The notes under the pieces were generated by a model that saw nothing but the letters and a program-made list of their open reading frames with translations, did not search any database and was not told the DNA's origin. Source: Acinetobacter sp. B51(2017) (GTDB lineage Bacteria > Pseudomonadota > Gammaproteobacteria > Pseudomonadales > Moraxellaceae). From it: a DNA stretch of 64,000 nt. The first letter of the stretch is position 1. Every line of letters begins with the position of its first letter. Positions 25,710-33,217 of the stretch are shown here, piece after piece. Made by a program: the position numbers and the translations under genes. The stretch is from assembly GCF_003711395.1 (NCBI RefSeq), contig NZ_PJRJ01000002.1, forward strand, positions 1-64,000. The letters are read 5' to 3'.

Positions 25710-28136
25710 TTAATGACGCGCAACTTTTTCTTCACTGCTGGTTTTAACTAAAGGTGTTTTGCTCAAAGGTTTAGGTTGTTCCACTAAAGCCAATGGTAAA
25801 ATTTCATCAATCGATTTCACCGCTTTAATTTCTAGACCTGCTTTGACATTTTCTGGAATTTCAGCCAAATCACGCACGTTGTCTTGCGGGATAAACACCA
25901 GTTTTACGCCACCACGATGTGCAGCCAGTAGTTTTTCTTTTAAACCACCAATACGCATCGCACGGCCACCAAGGCTAGTTTCACCCGTCATCGCGATATC
26001 TGGACGAATCGCAATTTTGGTAAATGCTGAAACAAGGGCAGTGGTTAATGCTAAACCGGCTGATGGACCATCTTTAGGTGTCGCACCCTCTGGTAAATGC
26101 ACATGTACATCAGTTTCTTCAAAACGTGATGCTTCAATGCCAAGTTCGTCAGCACGTGTACGTACCACGGTCATGGCAGCAGTGATGGATTCTTTCATCA
26201 CATCGCCCAAAGAACCCGTGGTAATAAATTTACCTTTACCCGGTACTGCAGCCACTTCAATAGTGAGTAATTCACCGCCAACTGAGGTCCATGCTAAACC
26301 ATTAACACGGCCCACTTCTGGCGTTTCTTCCGCCATACCAAAGTCAAATTTATGTGGTCCTAAGTAATCAGGCAGATTAGCCGAGGTCACTTCAAGTTGT
26401 AGGTTTTTGGCTTTTTTGCTGACCGCTTCTTTAACTACTTTACGCGCAATTTTAGATACTTCACGCTCTAAGCTACGTACACCCGCTTCACGCGTATAGC
26501 GTTGTACGATGTCACGGATCGCTTCTTCATGCACAGTCAATTCTTTAGCACGTAGGCCATTGTTCTTAATAGCTTTTGGTACTAAGTAACGTTCAGCAAT
26601 ATTGACTTTTTCATCTTCGGTATAACCTGGTAGACGAATCACTTCCATACGGTCAAGCAGCGCTTCAGGAATATTCATGCTGTTGGCAGTACAGATAAAC
26701 ATCACTTCAGATAAGTCTAAATCTAGATCAAGATAGTGATCGTTAAACTTACTGTTTTGTGATGGATCAAGTACTTCAAGTAATGCAGAAGCAGGATCAC
26801 CACGGTAGTCTTGCGCCATCTTATCGATTTCATCGAGCAAGAATAGTGGGTTTTTTACCCCAACTTTGCTGAGTGACTGCACAATTTTACCTGGCATCGC
26901 ACCAATATAAGTACGACGATGACCACGAATTTCCGCTTCATCACGCACGCCGCCAAGCGCCATACGCACAAATTCACGACCTGTTGCTTTAGCAACCGAT
27001 TCACCCAATGAGGTTTTACCCACACCAGGAGGACCAACTAAGCATAGAATTGGACCACGTAATTTTTTCACGCGTGATTGCACTGCGAGATATTCGACAA
27101 TACGGTCTTTGACATCGTCTAAACCATAGTGATCTGAATCTAAAATATCTTGGGCTTTGTTTAAGTTAATACTGACCTTGCTGGCTTTGTTCCAAGGCGT
27201 ATCCAAAATCACTTCTAAGTAATTGCGCACGACAGCTGCTTCACTTGAAGCGGGTTGCATCGCTTTTAACTTACGGAATTCGTTTTCAGCTTTTTTGCGT
27301 ACATGCTCAGGTAAATCAGCTTCGCTTAAACGACGCTCAATTTCAGCAACATCATCTTCGGCACCACCATTCATGTCAGAAAGTTCGCGCTGAATCACCT
27401 TCATTTTTTCATTTAAGAAGTATTCGCGCTGATTCTTTTCCATTTGGCGTTTGACTGAATCATGCAAAGTTTGCTCAATCTGTTGTTCTTCAGATTGTTG
27501 CAGCAAATAGGTCATGAGTTCAGTTAAATGTGCTTCAAACTCGTCATGTTCTAAGAACTTTTGTTTTACATCAATATTCAGTGGAACACGAGTCGCAACA
27601 AAGAACAATAACTGCAATAAGTCATCAATTTTATTCGCAGCTGCAATCAATTCACGCGCATTACGTAATTTAGCTTCAGCGTATTGGGCAAATAAAGCAC
27701 GTAATTCAAGCAGGCGGTTTTCTTGAGTTTCTTGCTCAAGCGTCACGCTCATTGGGCTTAAACTATGCTCAGCAGTTAAATAGCTGTCTTGGTCGATAAT
27801 GCGTTCTAGTTTGGCGCGGTGTAGGCCTTCTATGAGGACCTTAATACAGTTTTCATCATTTTCGTGATTTACAACTTGCACAATCTTCGCGACAGTACCG
27901 TATTGATATAAATTATCGTGATCAATTTCTTCTGTAAGCGAATCTTTTTGTGCAACTACAAATACAAGATTGTCACTGTTACGCGCCACATCAACTGCAT
28001 TGATCGATTTTTCACGACCAACAAACAGCGCAATTTGCATGTGTGGATACACCACAACATCACGTAGCGCTAAAAGAGGTAATATGCTTGGCACCTCTAG
28101 TGCTAAGGTTTCTTCATTCATCATAATTTCAGACAT
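25710..28136 (-). CDS. lon: ATP-dependent protease Lon
   Basis: 808 residues. AAA+ serine protease that degrades misfolded and regulatory proteins in the cytoplasm. N-terminal substrate domain (about 20-210), coiled coil, AAA+ module with Walker A GPPGVGKTS and Walker B LFLLDEIDKM, and a C-terminal protease domain with the DGPSAG serine (Ser692) and the catalytic lysine 43 residues later (Lys735) in the GGLKEKLL segment. I chose the ATG at 28136 behind AGGAG; the frame is open 78 nt further up without a start signal. No clpX or hupB neighbour, unlike enterobacteria. Confidence 0.97.
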   Translation of the reverse strand: MSEIMMNEETLALEVPSILPLLALRDVVVYPHMQIALFVGREKSINAVDVARNSDNLVFVVAQKDSLTEEIDHDNLYQYGTVAKIVQVVNHENDENCIKVLIEGLHRAKLERIIDQDSYLTAEHSLSPMSVTLEQETQENRLLELRALFAQYAEAKLRNARELIAAANKIDDLLQLLFFVATRVPLNIDVKQKFLEHDEFEAHLTELMTYLLQQSEEQQIEQTLHDSVKRQMEKNQREYFLNEKMKVIQRELSDMNGGAEDDVAEIERRLSEADLPEHVRKKAENEFRKLKAMQPASSEAAVVRNYLEVILDTPWNKASKVSINLNKAQDILDSDHYGLDDVKDRIVEYLAVQSRVKKLRGPILCLVGPPGVGKTSLGESVAKATGREFVRMALGGVRDEAEIRGHRRTYIGAMPGKIVQSLSKVGVKNPLFLLDEIDKMAQDYRGDPASALLEVLDPSQNSKFNDHYLDLDLDLSEVMFICTANSMNIPEALLDRMEVIRLPGYTEDEKVNIAERYLVPKAIKNNGLRAKELTVHEEAIRDIVQRYTREAGVRSLEREVSKIARKVVKEAVSKKAKNLQLEVTSANLPDYLGPHKFDFGMAEETPEVGRVNGLAWTSVGGELLTIEVAAVPGKGKFITTGSLGDVMKESITAAMTVVRTRADELGIEASRFEETDVHVHLPEGATPKDGPSAGLALTTALVSAFTKIAIRPDIAMTGETSLGGRAMRIGGLKEKLLAAHRGGVKLVFIPQDNVRDLAEIPENVKAGLEIKAVKSIDEILPLALVEQPKPLSKTPLVKTSSEEKVARH

Positions 28137-28257
28137 GGGCACTCCTAGGTGACAACGGTGTTGCCATGATTTAATAGTGATGGGTAATTTTAAAAATACA
28201 AGTGTAAAAACCAATAATTTCTATGAAAACTAGAAAAATTGTACATTTATCTTCGTA

Positions 28258-28869
28258 TTAGGCTGAAGTGTGGCGCTTAAACTTTAAAAAATGCTGTGGT
28301 GTTAGTAACGCATCTAGCGGTTGATCCCAAACCTCACGCACCAAGGGTTGATCCAATAACTGAAAATCGTGCGCTAGACCCAAACGATAGGGTTTTTTAT
28401 GGGCCCGTGATAAAGTTTTATCATAAAAACCACCGCCCATGCCTAAGCGTGTACCCGTATGGTCACAGGCCAATAGCGGCATAATCAGCAAATCAAGGTG
28501 GCGCACAGAATAGGCACGGCTTTGCATGGCCTGTTGCATGCCCAAACGATGCTGAGCAAAACGACGAGTTAAATATTGTTGTTGGTTGATCTTTACCCAG
28601 TGCAAATGCTGGTTCATATTGCAAATCATCGGTAAATACACCTGTTTCCCTAAACGAAAGCATTCAAGGATCAATAGACGGGTATGGATTTCACCAAAGG
28701 CATGTAAATACAACCCAATACGTTGCTGCTGTTTAAAAATAGGGTGGTGACGTAGCCGTGCAAAGATGAGCTGCTGAGATTGGCGCTGTTTAAAGCTAGA
28801 AACACGACGACGTTGTTGACGCAGTTGGCGCCGTAATTGTGCTAAGGATGAAGACATAAAGAAGCGCAT
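28258..28869 (-). CDS. 5-formyltetrahydrofolate cyclo-ligase family protein
   Basis: About 203 residues from the ATG at 28869; another ATG at 28857 gives 199. Converts 5-formyl-THF to 5,10-methenyl-THF with ATP. The nucleotide loop RLGMGGGFYDKTL is the family signature; the N-terminal SSFKQRQSQQLI and the IGLYLHAFGEIHT segment also fit. The sequence is unusually rich in Gln, His and Arg and poor in acidic residues. In many Gammaproteobacteria the order is zapA-ssrS-fau; here two OmpA-domain genes and a small lipoprotein gene stand between 6S RNA and this gene. The symbol fau/ygfA would apply to the E. coli orthologue. Confidence 0.88.
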   Translation of the reverse strand: MRFFMSSSLAQLRRQLRQQRRRVSSFKQRQSQQLIFARLRHHPIFKQQQRIGLYLHAFGEIHTRLLILECFRLGKQVYLPMICNMNQHLHWVKINQQQYLTRRFAQHRLGMQQAMQSRAYSVRHLDLLIMPLLACDHTGTRLGMGGGFYDKTLSRAHKKPYRLGLAHDFQLLDQPLVREVWDQPLDALLTPQHFLKFKRHTSA

Positions 28870-28874
28870 AAAAA

Positions 28875-28908
28875 TACGGATATAAGGCAATATAAACTTA
28901 TATCCGTA
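28875..28908. repeat. 12-bp perfect inverted repeat upstream of the cyclo-ligase gene
   Basis: TACGGATATAAG (28875-28886) and CTTATATCCGTA (28897-28908), 10-nt spacer, directly upstream of the 5-formyl-THF cyclo-ligase start and downstream of the terminator of the OmpA-like gene. No T run; more like an operator or 5' leader hairpin than a terminator. Confidence 0.55.
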
Positions 28909-28913
28909 AAATC

Positions 28914-28949
28914 AAAATCCTGAGCTTAACTTTAAACTCAGGATTTTTG
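28914..28949 (-). terminator. Terminator of OmpA-domain gene 1
   Basis: AAAATCCTGAG (28914-28924) with CTCAGGATTTT (28937-28947), 12-nt loop, T-rich flank on both strands. Confidence 0.75.
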
Positions 28950-28951
28950 TA

Positions 28952-29845
28952 TTATTTCACTTTTTTCACACCGCTAATTGCAACAGTTACACGGCGATCT
29001 GGTTGCAAGCATTCAATTAACTTCGCACGAGGTGTAACGCCTTGACAGCCATTGGTTACAGGTTGAGTTTCACCTGCACTTGAGTGGCTTAAGATGTTGG
29101 CAGGCACACCGCGAGTAACTAAGTATTCACGTACAGTCTTGGCACGGTTCATACCTAATGTATAGTTATATTGATCTGAACCTAGACGGTCAGTGTGACC
29201 AATCAATTCAATAGAATTCACAGACACATAACCATTACGAATTACATCAGCAACTTCGTCAAGTTTAGCACGTCCGGCTGGAAGTAAATCTTCAGTTTTA
29301 AACTTATCAAACTTAAACAGCGTATCGGCTGCAAGGTTAATGAACTCTGGTGGTGGCGGTGGCGGTGGTACTGGTTTTTCACAGTTAATATTTTTACGAC
29401 CACTGCTATGGTTGATAATCGGACGGTTATTTTCGTCCAAAGACAACACTAATTTATTGTCACGTAGGCCATCATTGACACAGATTTTAACTTCATCAAC
29501 CAAGCATTTGCCGGTATTACAATTACGTACCTTTAAGGTGTAAGTTTCTGGTTTTACGTAGAAAGAACCGGTGTTGTTAGCATAGAAGTCAGCAACTTTG
29601 TGATCATTGATATAAAAATAAGTTGGACATTTTTGCTTATCTAAAGTATCTGGCGGGCAAAGTTTACTATCACGCTGTACATAAAGTGGCTTAGCACCAG
29701 CATGTTGTACTTGAAAGGGTGGATAGATATTGGCCGGCTTACTATAATCAGCCGGTTTAGGGGGCTGGCTATAGTCATAAGGCTTGCTCGTACAGGCAGA
29801 CAGTCCCACGACGAGCGCTGAAGCAATGATGATTTTATTTAACAT
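28952..29845 (-). CDS. OmpA-domain lipoprotein 1
   Basis: 297 residues. Lipoprotein signal with lipobox LSAC (Cys18), a Pro/Tyr-rich linker (SQPPKPADYSKP), an N-terminal beta domain (about 45-155) with several Cys residues, a Pro8 hinge, and a C-terminal OmpA peptidoglycan-binding domain (about 175-290) with IELIGHTDRLG, YNYTLGMNRAKTV and QPDRRVTV. The domain has an additional Cys pair (TNGCQG ... IECLQ), probably a disulfide. It would tether outer membrane and peptidoglycan. Its closest relative in the window is the downstream-numbered gene at 30271, with which it forms a tandem pair. Confidence 0.88.
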   Translation of the reverse strand: MLNKIIIASALVVGLSACTSKPYDYSQPPKPADYSKPANIYPPFQVQHAGAKPLYVQRDSKLCPPDTLDKQKCPTYFYINDHKVADFYANNTGSFYVKPETYTLKVRNCNTGKCLVDEVKICVNDGLRDNKLVLSLDENNRPIINHSSGRKNINCEKPVPPPPPPPEFINLAADTLFKFDKFKTEDLLPAGRAKLDEVADVIRNGYVSVNSIELIGHTDRLGSDQYNYTLGMNRAKTVREYLVTRGVPANILSHSSAGETQPVTNGCQGVTPRAKLIECLQPDRRVTVAISGVKKVK

Positions 29846-30270
29846 AGTTCAACCTATAGTTGTTATTTTCACTTGAATACACTGCAATGCTGCGCGCATT
29901 CGCTTATAGTTGTTTAGTACATTTTATAGCCAAGTATGGTTAAATTATTTAAATGATTTTTTCTCGCTCTTGGCTGAACAAAATGCTCTCGTAAGATTAG
30001 AGTCTGATGACCTTGGGATTATTCTAGAACAATGTATAAATTATGAACACTCCTGAAAGATTAACAAAGTGCAGATGGCTAAATAAGTAGCTGTAAAATA
30101 AAAAAATATTTTAAGAAAAAAATTGTATTTTGATTAATAAAATTTCAAAAAATGCAAAAAGAAGGTTGTTTTTGTGATGGGCTAAGCAGTTTTGTTTGTT
30201 TGCTGTGAAATACTTTACTTGAAAATTGAAATAAAAACTCAGCCAAAATAGCTGAGTTTTTATATGAAAA
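29846..30270. other. Intergenic region between the two OmpA-domain genes
   Basis: 425 bp, AT-rich. It contains the terminator of the upstream-transcribed OmpA-like gene 2 (30233-30261) and must hold the promoter of gene 1. I see no gene or known RNA in the rest. Confidence 0.6.
30233..30261 (-). terminator. Terminator of OmpA-domain gene 2
   Basis: AAAAACTCAGC (30233-30243) with GCTGAGTTTTT (30251-30261), 7-nt loop. Confidence 0.8.
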
Positions 30271-30801
30271 TTAACGTTTATTCCCTTGTATTCCAATACT
30301 TACCCGACGATCAGGTTGTAAACATTGGATCAGACTGGCACGTGGGCTGACATTTGGACAGCCATCAGTTACGGGTTGATTTTCACCAGCGCTCTTATAC
30401 GACATGATGTTGGCAGGAATACCACGACTGCGTAAATAATCATACACAGTTTTGGCGCGTTTCATCCCTAGAGTATAGTTATATTCAGCTTGACCTAAGC
30501 GGTCGGTATGACCCACTAACTCAATACTTTGAATAGAAACATAGCGTGCTTTTAGACCTTGGGCAATTTCATCTAACTTCGCACGTCCAGCAGGCAATAA
30601 GTCACTGCTGCTTGAACCATTAAATCTAAATAAGGTGTCTGAAGTTAAGTTAATGTATTCCACGGGTTGTGGCATTGGTTGCATCGGTTTTGTTGGTTTA
30701 GTAGGTTGTACTTCAATATACGAAGGCACTTTGGCTTGTTTATGACAGCCGACTAAAGCCAGCATAATTGCTGTGACAAAGGCTGCTTTATAATTCAACA
30801 T
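30271..30801 (-). CDS. OmpA-domain lipoprotein 2
   Basis: 176 residues from the ATG at 30801 (GGTGGA 5 nt ahead; the frame is open 36 nt further up). Lipobox LVGC (Cys19), a short Pro/Met/Thr-rich linker (QPTKPTKPMQPMPQP), then one OmpA domain (about 55-170) with SIELVGHTDRLG, YNYTLGMKRAKTV and QPDRRVSIG. It shares the additional Cys pair (TDGCPN ... IQCLQ) with the neighbouring paralogue but lacks that protein's N-terminal beta domain. Tandem duplication followed by loss or gain of the N-terminal domain is the simplest history. Confidence 0.86.
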   Translation of the reverse strand: MLNYKAAFVTAIMLALVGCHKQAKVPSYIEVQPTKPTKPMQPMPQPVEYINLTSDTLFRFNGSSSSDLLPAGRAKLDEIAQGLKARYVSIQSIELVGHTDRLGQAEYNYTLGMKRAKTVYDYLRSRGIPANIMSYKSAGENQPVTDGCPNVSPRASLIQCLQPDRRVSIGIQGNKR

Positions 30802-31134
30802 AGATCCACCTGTACAGTTGGTATCAAGAGCGCTCAAAGCATAGCAAGGGTTATAAAGTTGATTGAGTAAAGAGTAAGAAATTGAGCGTTTGATTGTTGT
30901 TGTGTGTTGTGGCTAAGGTTAGGCAATCCTCGCCCTTCCATACTCTGCTGTGTTTACAGAGATCTATTATCTTAAGCTATGCGAGGCTGCAATGACGTCA
31001 AAAAAATGTAGCAAAAAATTTATCTGATTTTTAGATTGTAAGTATTAAATTTATCAGTTTTACCTATTTTAAATCGCTCGCTATAGTAAGCGCATTGAAG
31101 AAACTTCTCCCCAATTAAGTAAAAAGTTCGAGCT
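30802..31134. other. Intergenic region between OmpA-like gene 2 and the small lipoprotein gene
   Basis: 333 bp, AT-rich, holding divergent promoters. GGCAATCC ... near 30930 and a GCGAGGC run near 30982 are the only GC-richer bits. I see no gene or RNA family here. Confidence 0.5.
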
Positions 31135-31257
31135 ATGTTAAAAGTAATTTGCGTTGCATTATTAGCGGCATTGGTTAGCGCATGTAGTTTCAATCCAGTG
31201 TATTACGATGAGCTACGCCAAGCAGAAGCGCAGCAGCACCGTATGATGGGTCGTTAA
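31135..31257 (+). CDS. Very small lipoprotein (40 residues)
   Basis: 40 residues: a signal peptide MLKVICVALLAALVSAC with a good lipobox VSAC (Cys17) and a short mature tail of 24 residues (SFNPVYYDELRQAEAQQHR, ending MMGR). The ATG is at 31135 with only weak ribosome-site sequence (GAG near 31130). The lipobox and the following tandem hairpins argue that it is real, although it is too short for most gene finders. I know no function; small lipoproteins of this size include entericidin-like peptides. Confidence 0.65.
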   Translation: MLKVICVALLAALVSACSFNPVYYDELRQAEAQQHRMMGR

Positions 31258-31270
31258 GGTAGCATAAACG

Positions 31271-31297
31271 TCAAAGGCAAGTTGAACTTGCCTTTGA
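31271..31297. repeat. Inverted repeat after the 40-residue lipoprotein gene
   Basis: TCAAAGGCAAGTT and AACTTGCCTTTGA around a single central G (31271-31297), 13-bp arms, without its own T run; the true terminator hairpin follows 6 bp later. Confidence 0.6.
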
Positions 31298-31302
31298 GAC
31301 AA

Positions 31303-31333
31303 AAAAATCCCAGTATCTCGTACTGGGATTTTT
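31303..31333. terminator. Bidirectional terminator between small lipoprotein gene and 6S RNA
   Basis: 13-bp stem AAAAATCCCAGTA/TACTGGGATTTTT (31303-31315 with 31321-31333), loop TCTCG. Its minus-strand side ends the 6S RNA transcript 13 nt after the mature 3' end. Confidence 0.85.
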
Positions 31334-31345
31334 ATAGAATTTTTT

Positions 31346-31525
31346 ATCCGACGGTGCCGCTGCATGTCATTACCCTTGAACCCGAAGAGTTCAAGGTGGA
31401 CGCGACGCATACTTGCTGGGTTTCCCACTCGAGGTGGGCATACGCTCTAAATATGCAGAACGCAATCCGTAAGTTTAAGTATCGGCTCAGGGGAATAGAC
31501 CCGCTGGCGTACACCTCAGACGTAG
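31346..31525 (-). ncRNA. ssrS: 6S RNA
   Basis: About 180 nt on the minus strand; ends are approximate. Landmarks shared with E. coli 6S RNA: near the 5' end CGCCAGCGGGTC followed by CCCCTGAGCCGAT, and near the 3' end ACCTTGAAC, GGTTCAAGGGT and CAGCGGCACCGTC. The closing stem can be seen: TCTGA-GGTG at the 5' end pairs with CACC-G-TCGGA at the 3' end, with one bulged G. 6S RNA mimics an open promoter and binds sigma-70 RNA polymerase in stationary phase. It lies downstream of zapA on the same strand, the usual gammaproteobacterial place, and ends at the hairpin at 31303-31333. Confidence 0.92.
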
Positions 31526-31615
31526 GGCAAGTATAACTGAACTTAGGCGCTTGGCAACTTTTTGTCGCGCTAACAATGTAAACTTAGATTGCAACTGTTT
31601 AGACTTTGTACAAAA

Positions 31616-31930
31616 TTAATCTGTCTGCGGCAGCGGATTTTTTTCTGCAACATATTGATCTAGTTCTGCTAACACATTGCTAAGTAAAATTTCGCAATGC
31701 TCATACTCTTGTACACTTTTGTTGAGTGATAAAACCTCTTGCATTAGCTCTAAAGCCACCATAATGATCAGCTTGCTAGGTTCCATACGAGGTGCTTTAC
31801 GACGAAACTCTTCATATTTTTCATTTAGGAGTTCAACGGCATGTTCAAGCTCAGGCTGTTTTTCTGCGGTTGTCGCTAAACGAAAGCTATGTCCAAGTAC
31901 TCGTAGTTCTACTGGAATTTGTTCACTCAT
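31616..31930 (-). CDS. zapA: Cell division protein ZapA
   Basis: 104 residues. FtsZ-binding protein that bundles Z-ring filaments. N-terminal IPVELRVLGHSFRLA globular part and a long C-terminal coiled coil (about 60-98) as in ZapA, with MVALELMQEVLSL at its start. The ATG directly follows the stop of the coiled-coil gene upstream (stop 31931-31933), so both are made together. 6S RNA lies downstream on the same strand. Confidence 0.92.
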   Translation of the reverse strand: MSEQIPVELRVLGHSFRLATTAEKQPELEHAVELLNEKYEEFRRKAPRMEPSKLIIMVALELMQEVLSLNKSVQEYEHCEILLSNVLAELDQYVAEKNPLPQTD

Positions 31931-32482
31931 TTATACACCCTCATTCTGATCGCTAAGTTCAGCAAGCTTGCCAATTTCTTCAGCATTTTTATCTTGAGGG
32001 GTGCCCAAAATATTTAAGCGTTGAATAATGGCTTCAACTTTGGCTTGTGCCAGTTCATTTTTTTGTAATAAACGTCCACGTTCTTGTTGTAACGCGTTAA
32101 TTTCTAACTGGCTTTGGCGTTGTTCATTTTGTAACTTTTCTTGTAGCGTACGTAACTCATTACGCTCAGATAAAATTTCTTGAAAGCGGTTTTTTAGATC
32201 AGTACAGCTTTTTTCTAAACGATTATATCGATCAGCAAGCGCTGCAGCATCGTGTGTCATCTGCTTCAGTTGCTTATTGCTTTGGCTGGCTTTTTCAGTG
32301 AGCTGATCAATTTCTTGCTGCTTTTGCGTGATAATGCCAATTTTTTGCGCAATTTCGGCATGATGTTGCTCGGCCTCAGTTGCTTTGGCGCTATGCAGCA
32401 GTTGATTTTCTTGCTCATAGTGATCAAGGCGCGTCTTTAACGCACTAATATGCGCCTGAAGACGCTGTAATTCTTCTAACAT
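31931..32482 (-). CDS. Coiled-coil protein, ZapB-like partner of ZapA
   Basis: 183 residues from the ATG at 32482. Almost the whole chain is heptad-patterned coiled coil (LEELQRLQAHISALKTRLD, then repeated Glu/Gln/Leu segments) up to about 155, with a short tail. It is about twice as long as E. coli ZapB (81 residues) but has the same character, and it is translated directly into zapA. In many Gammaproteobacteria a short coiled-coil protein stands at this place before zapA. A role in the division ring is inferred from position and shape, not from a family match. Confidence 0.75.
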   Translation of the reverse strand: MLEELQRLQAHISALKTRLDHYEQENQLLHSAKATEAEQHHAEIAQKIGIITQKQQEIDQLTEKASQSNKQLKQMTHDAAALADRYNRLEKSCTDLKNRFQEILSERNELRTLQEKLQNEQRQSQLEINALQQERGRLLQKNELAQAKVEAIIQRLNILGTPQDKNAEEIGKLAELSDQNEGV

Positions 32483-32546
32483 AACGGAGTCGCACAGTAT
32501 TGCAAACAAAGGTAATATATACGAAGTATAGAGATTGGATAAGCGA

Positions 32547-33185
32547 ATGCAAGACGATATTTCAGGTTGGAACGAGTGGGACGGTAATTTTGCTGAGATT
32601 GAAGAAATTTCAAGCCCAAGCGAATTACATGGTTTAGTAACTGGCGTGATCTGTGTGACTGAAGCGCCAACAGCGGATGAGTGGCAGCAAATCTTAGCCA
32701 CATTGAATGTACCGCCACTGGATGAGGAAGGTTTAGAGTTATTGGCTCAAGAAGGTGAAGATATCGCGCATGCTTTATCGGAAGAAGAGCTAGATTACTT
32801 GCCTTTATTACCAGATGACGAGCATCCACTCGCAGAACGCGTACAGGCTTTGGCAGATTGGGCAGCAGGTGTAGTACTTGGCTTTGGTTTGGCTTCAGGT
32901 CATATCCGTCCTGACGAATTAGAACTGATTGAACATTTACAAGATGTTGCGGCAGTTGAATTTGATGAATCAGATAATGACGAAGAAGGTGAGCAAAGCT
33001 ATCAAGAGTTATACGAATTTGTACGTTTAATTCCAATTAGCTTGTCGATGGGTCGTAAAAAGGTTGCAGTGGCTGAAAGTTCTTTGTTACAAAATTACCA
33101 AGCAAAATCGCGTATTGCTGCAGCCATGAACGGTGAAACGCAACAAGACGTGGTGGAAATGTTTACCCCACATCGTCCAAGCTAA
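32547..33185 (+). CDS. UPF0149 family protein YgfB
   Basis: 212 residues. Contains the UPF0149 pattern: SPSELHGLVTGVICV, LPLLPDDEHPLAERVQALADWAAGVVLGFGL and YEFVRLIPISLSMGRKK-like helix. YgfB proteins are helical and, in Pseudomonas aeruginosa, modulate ampD expression; here the role is unknown. First gene of the conserved run ygfB-pepP-ubiH-ubiI, divergent from zapA. I use the ATG at 32547 (GGAT 7 nt ahead) rather than the TTG at 32535. The C-terminus has an extension (about 175-212) beyond the usual 190 residues. Confidence 0.87.
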   Translation: MQDDISGWNEWDGNFAEIEEISSPSELHGLVTGVICVTEAPTADEWQQILATLNVPPLDEEGLELLAQEGEDIAHALSEEELDYLPLLPDDEHPLAERVQALADWAAGVVLGFGLASGHIRPDELELIEHLQDVAAVEFDESDNDEEGEQSYQELYEFVRLIPISLSMGRKKVAVAESSLLQNYQAKSRIAAAMNGETQQDVVEMFTPHRPS

Positions 33186-33217
33186 GGCAATTCCTACTTT
33201 TTAAGAAGAACTTTTCA

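Noticed and set aside
25759..26367. 202-residue frame antisense to lon
   Set aside because: Shadow of the conserved lon protease domain; no start signals.
30111..30296. 61-residue minus-strand frame between OmpA-like genes
   Set aside because: It overlaps the terminator hairpin and is made of AT-rich codons without a start signal.
31213..31536. Short frames on both strands in the zapA downstream gap
   Set aside because: They overlie 6S RNA and its terminator and are not coding.
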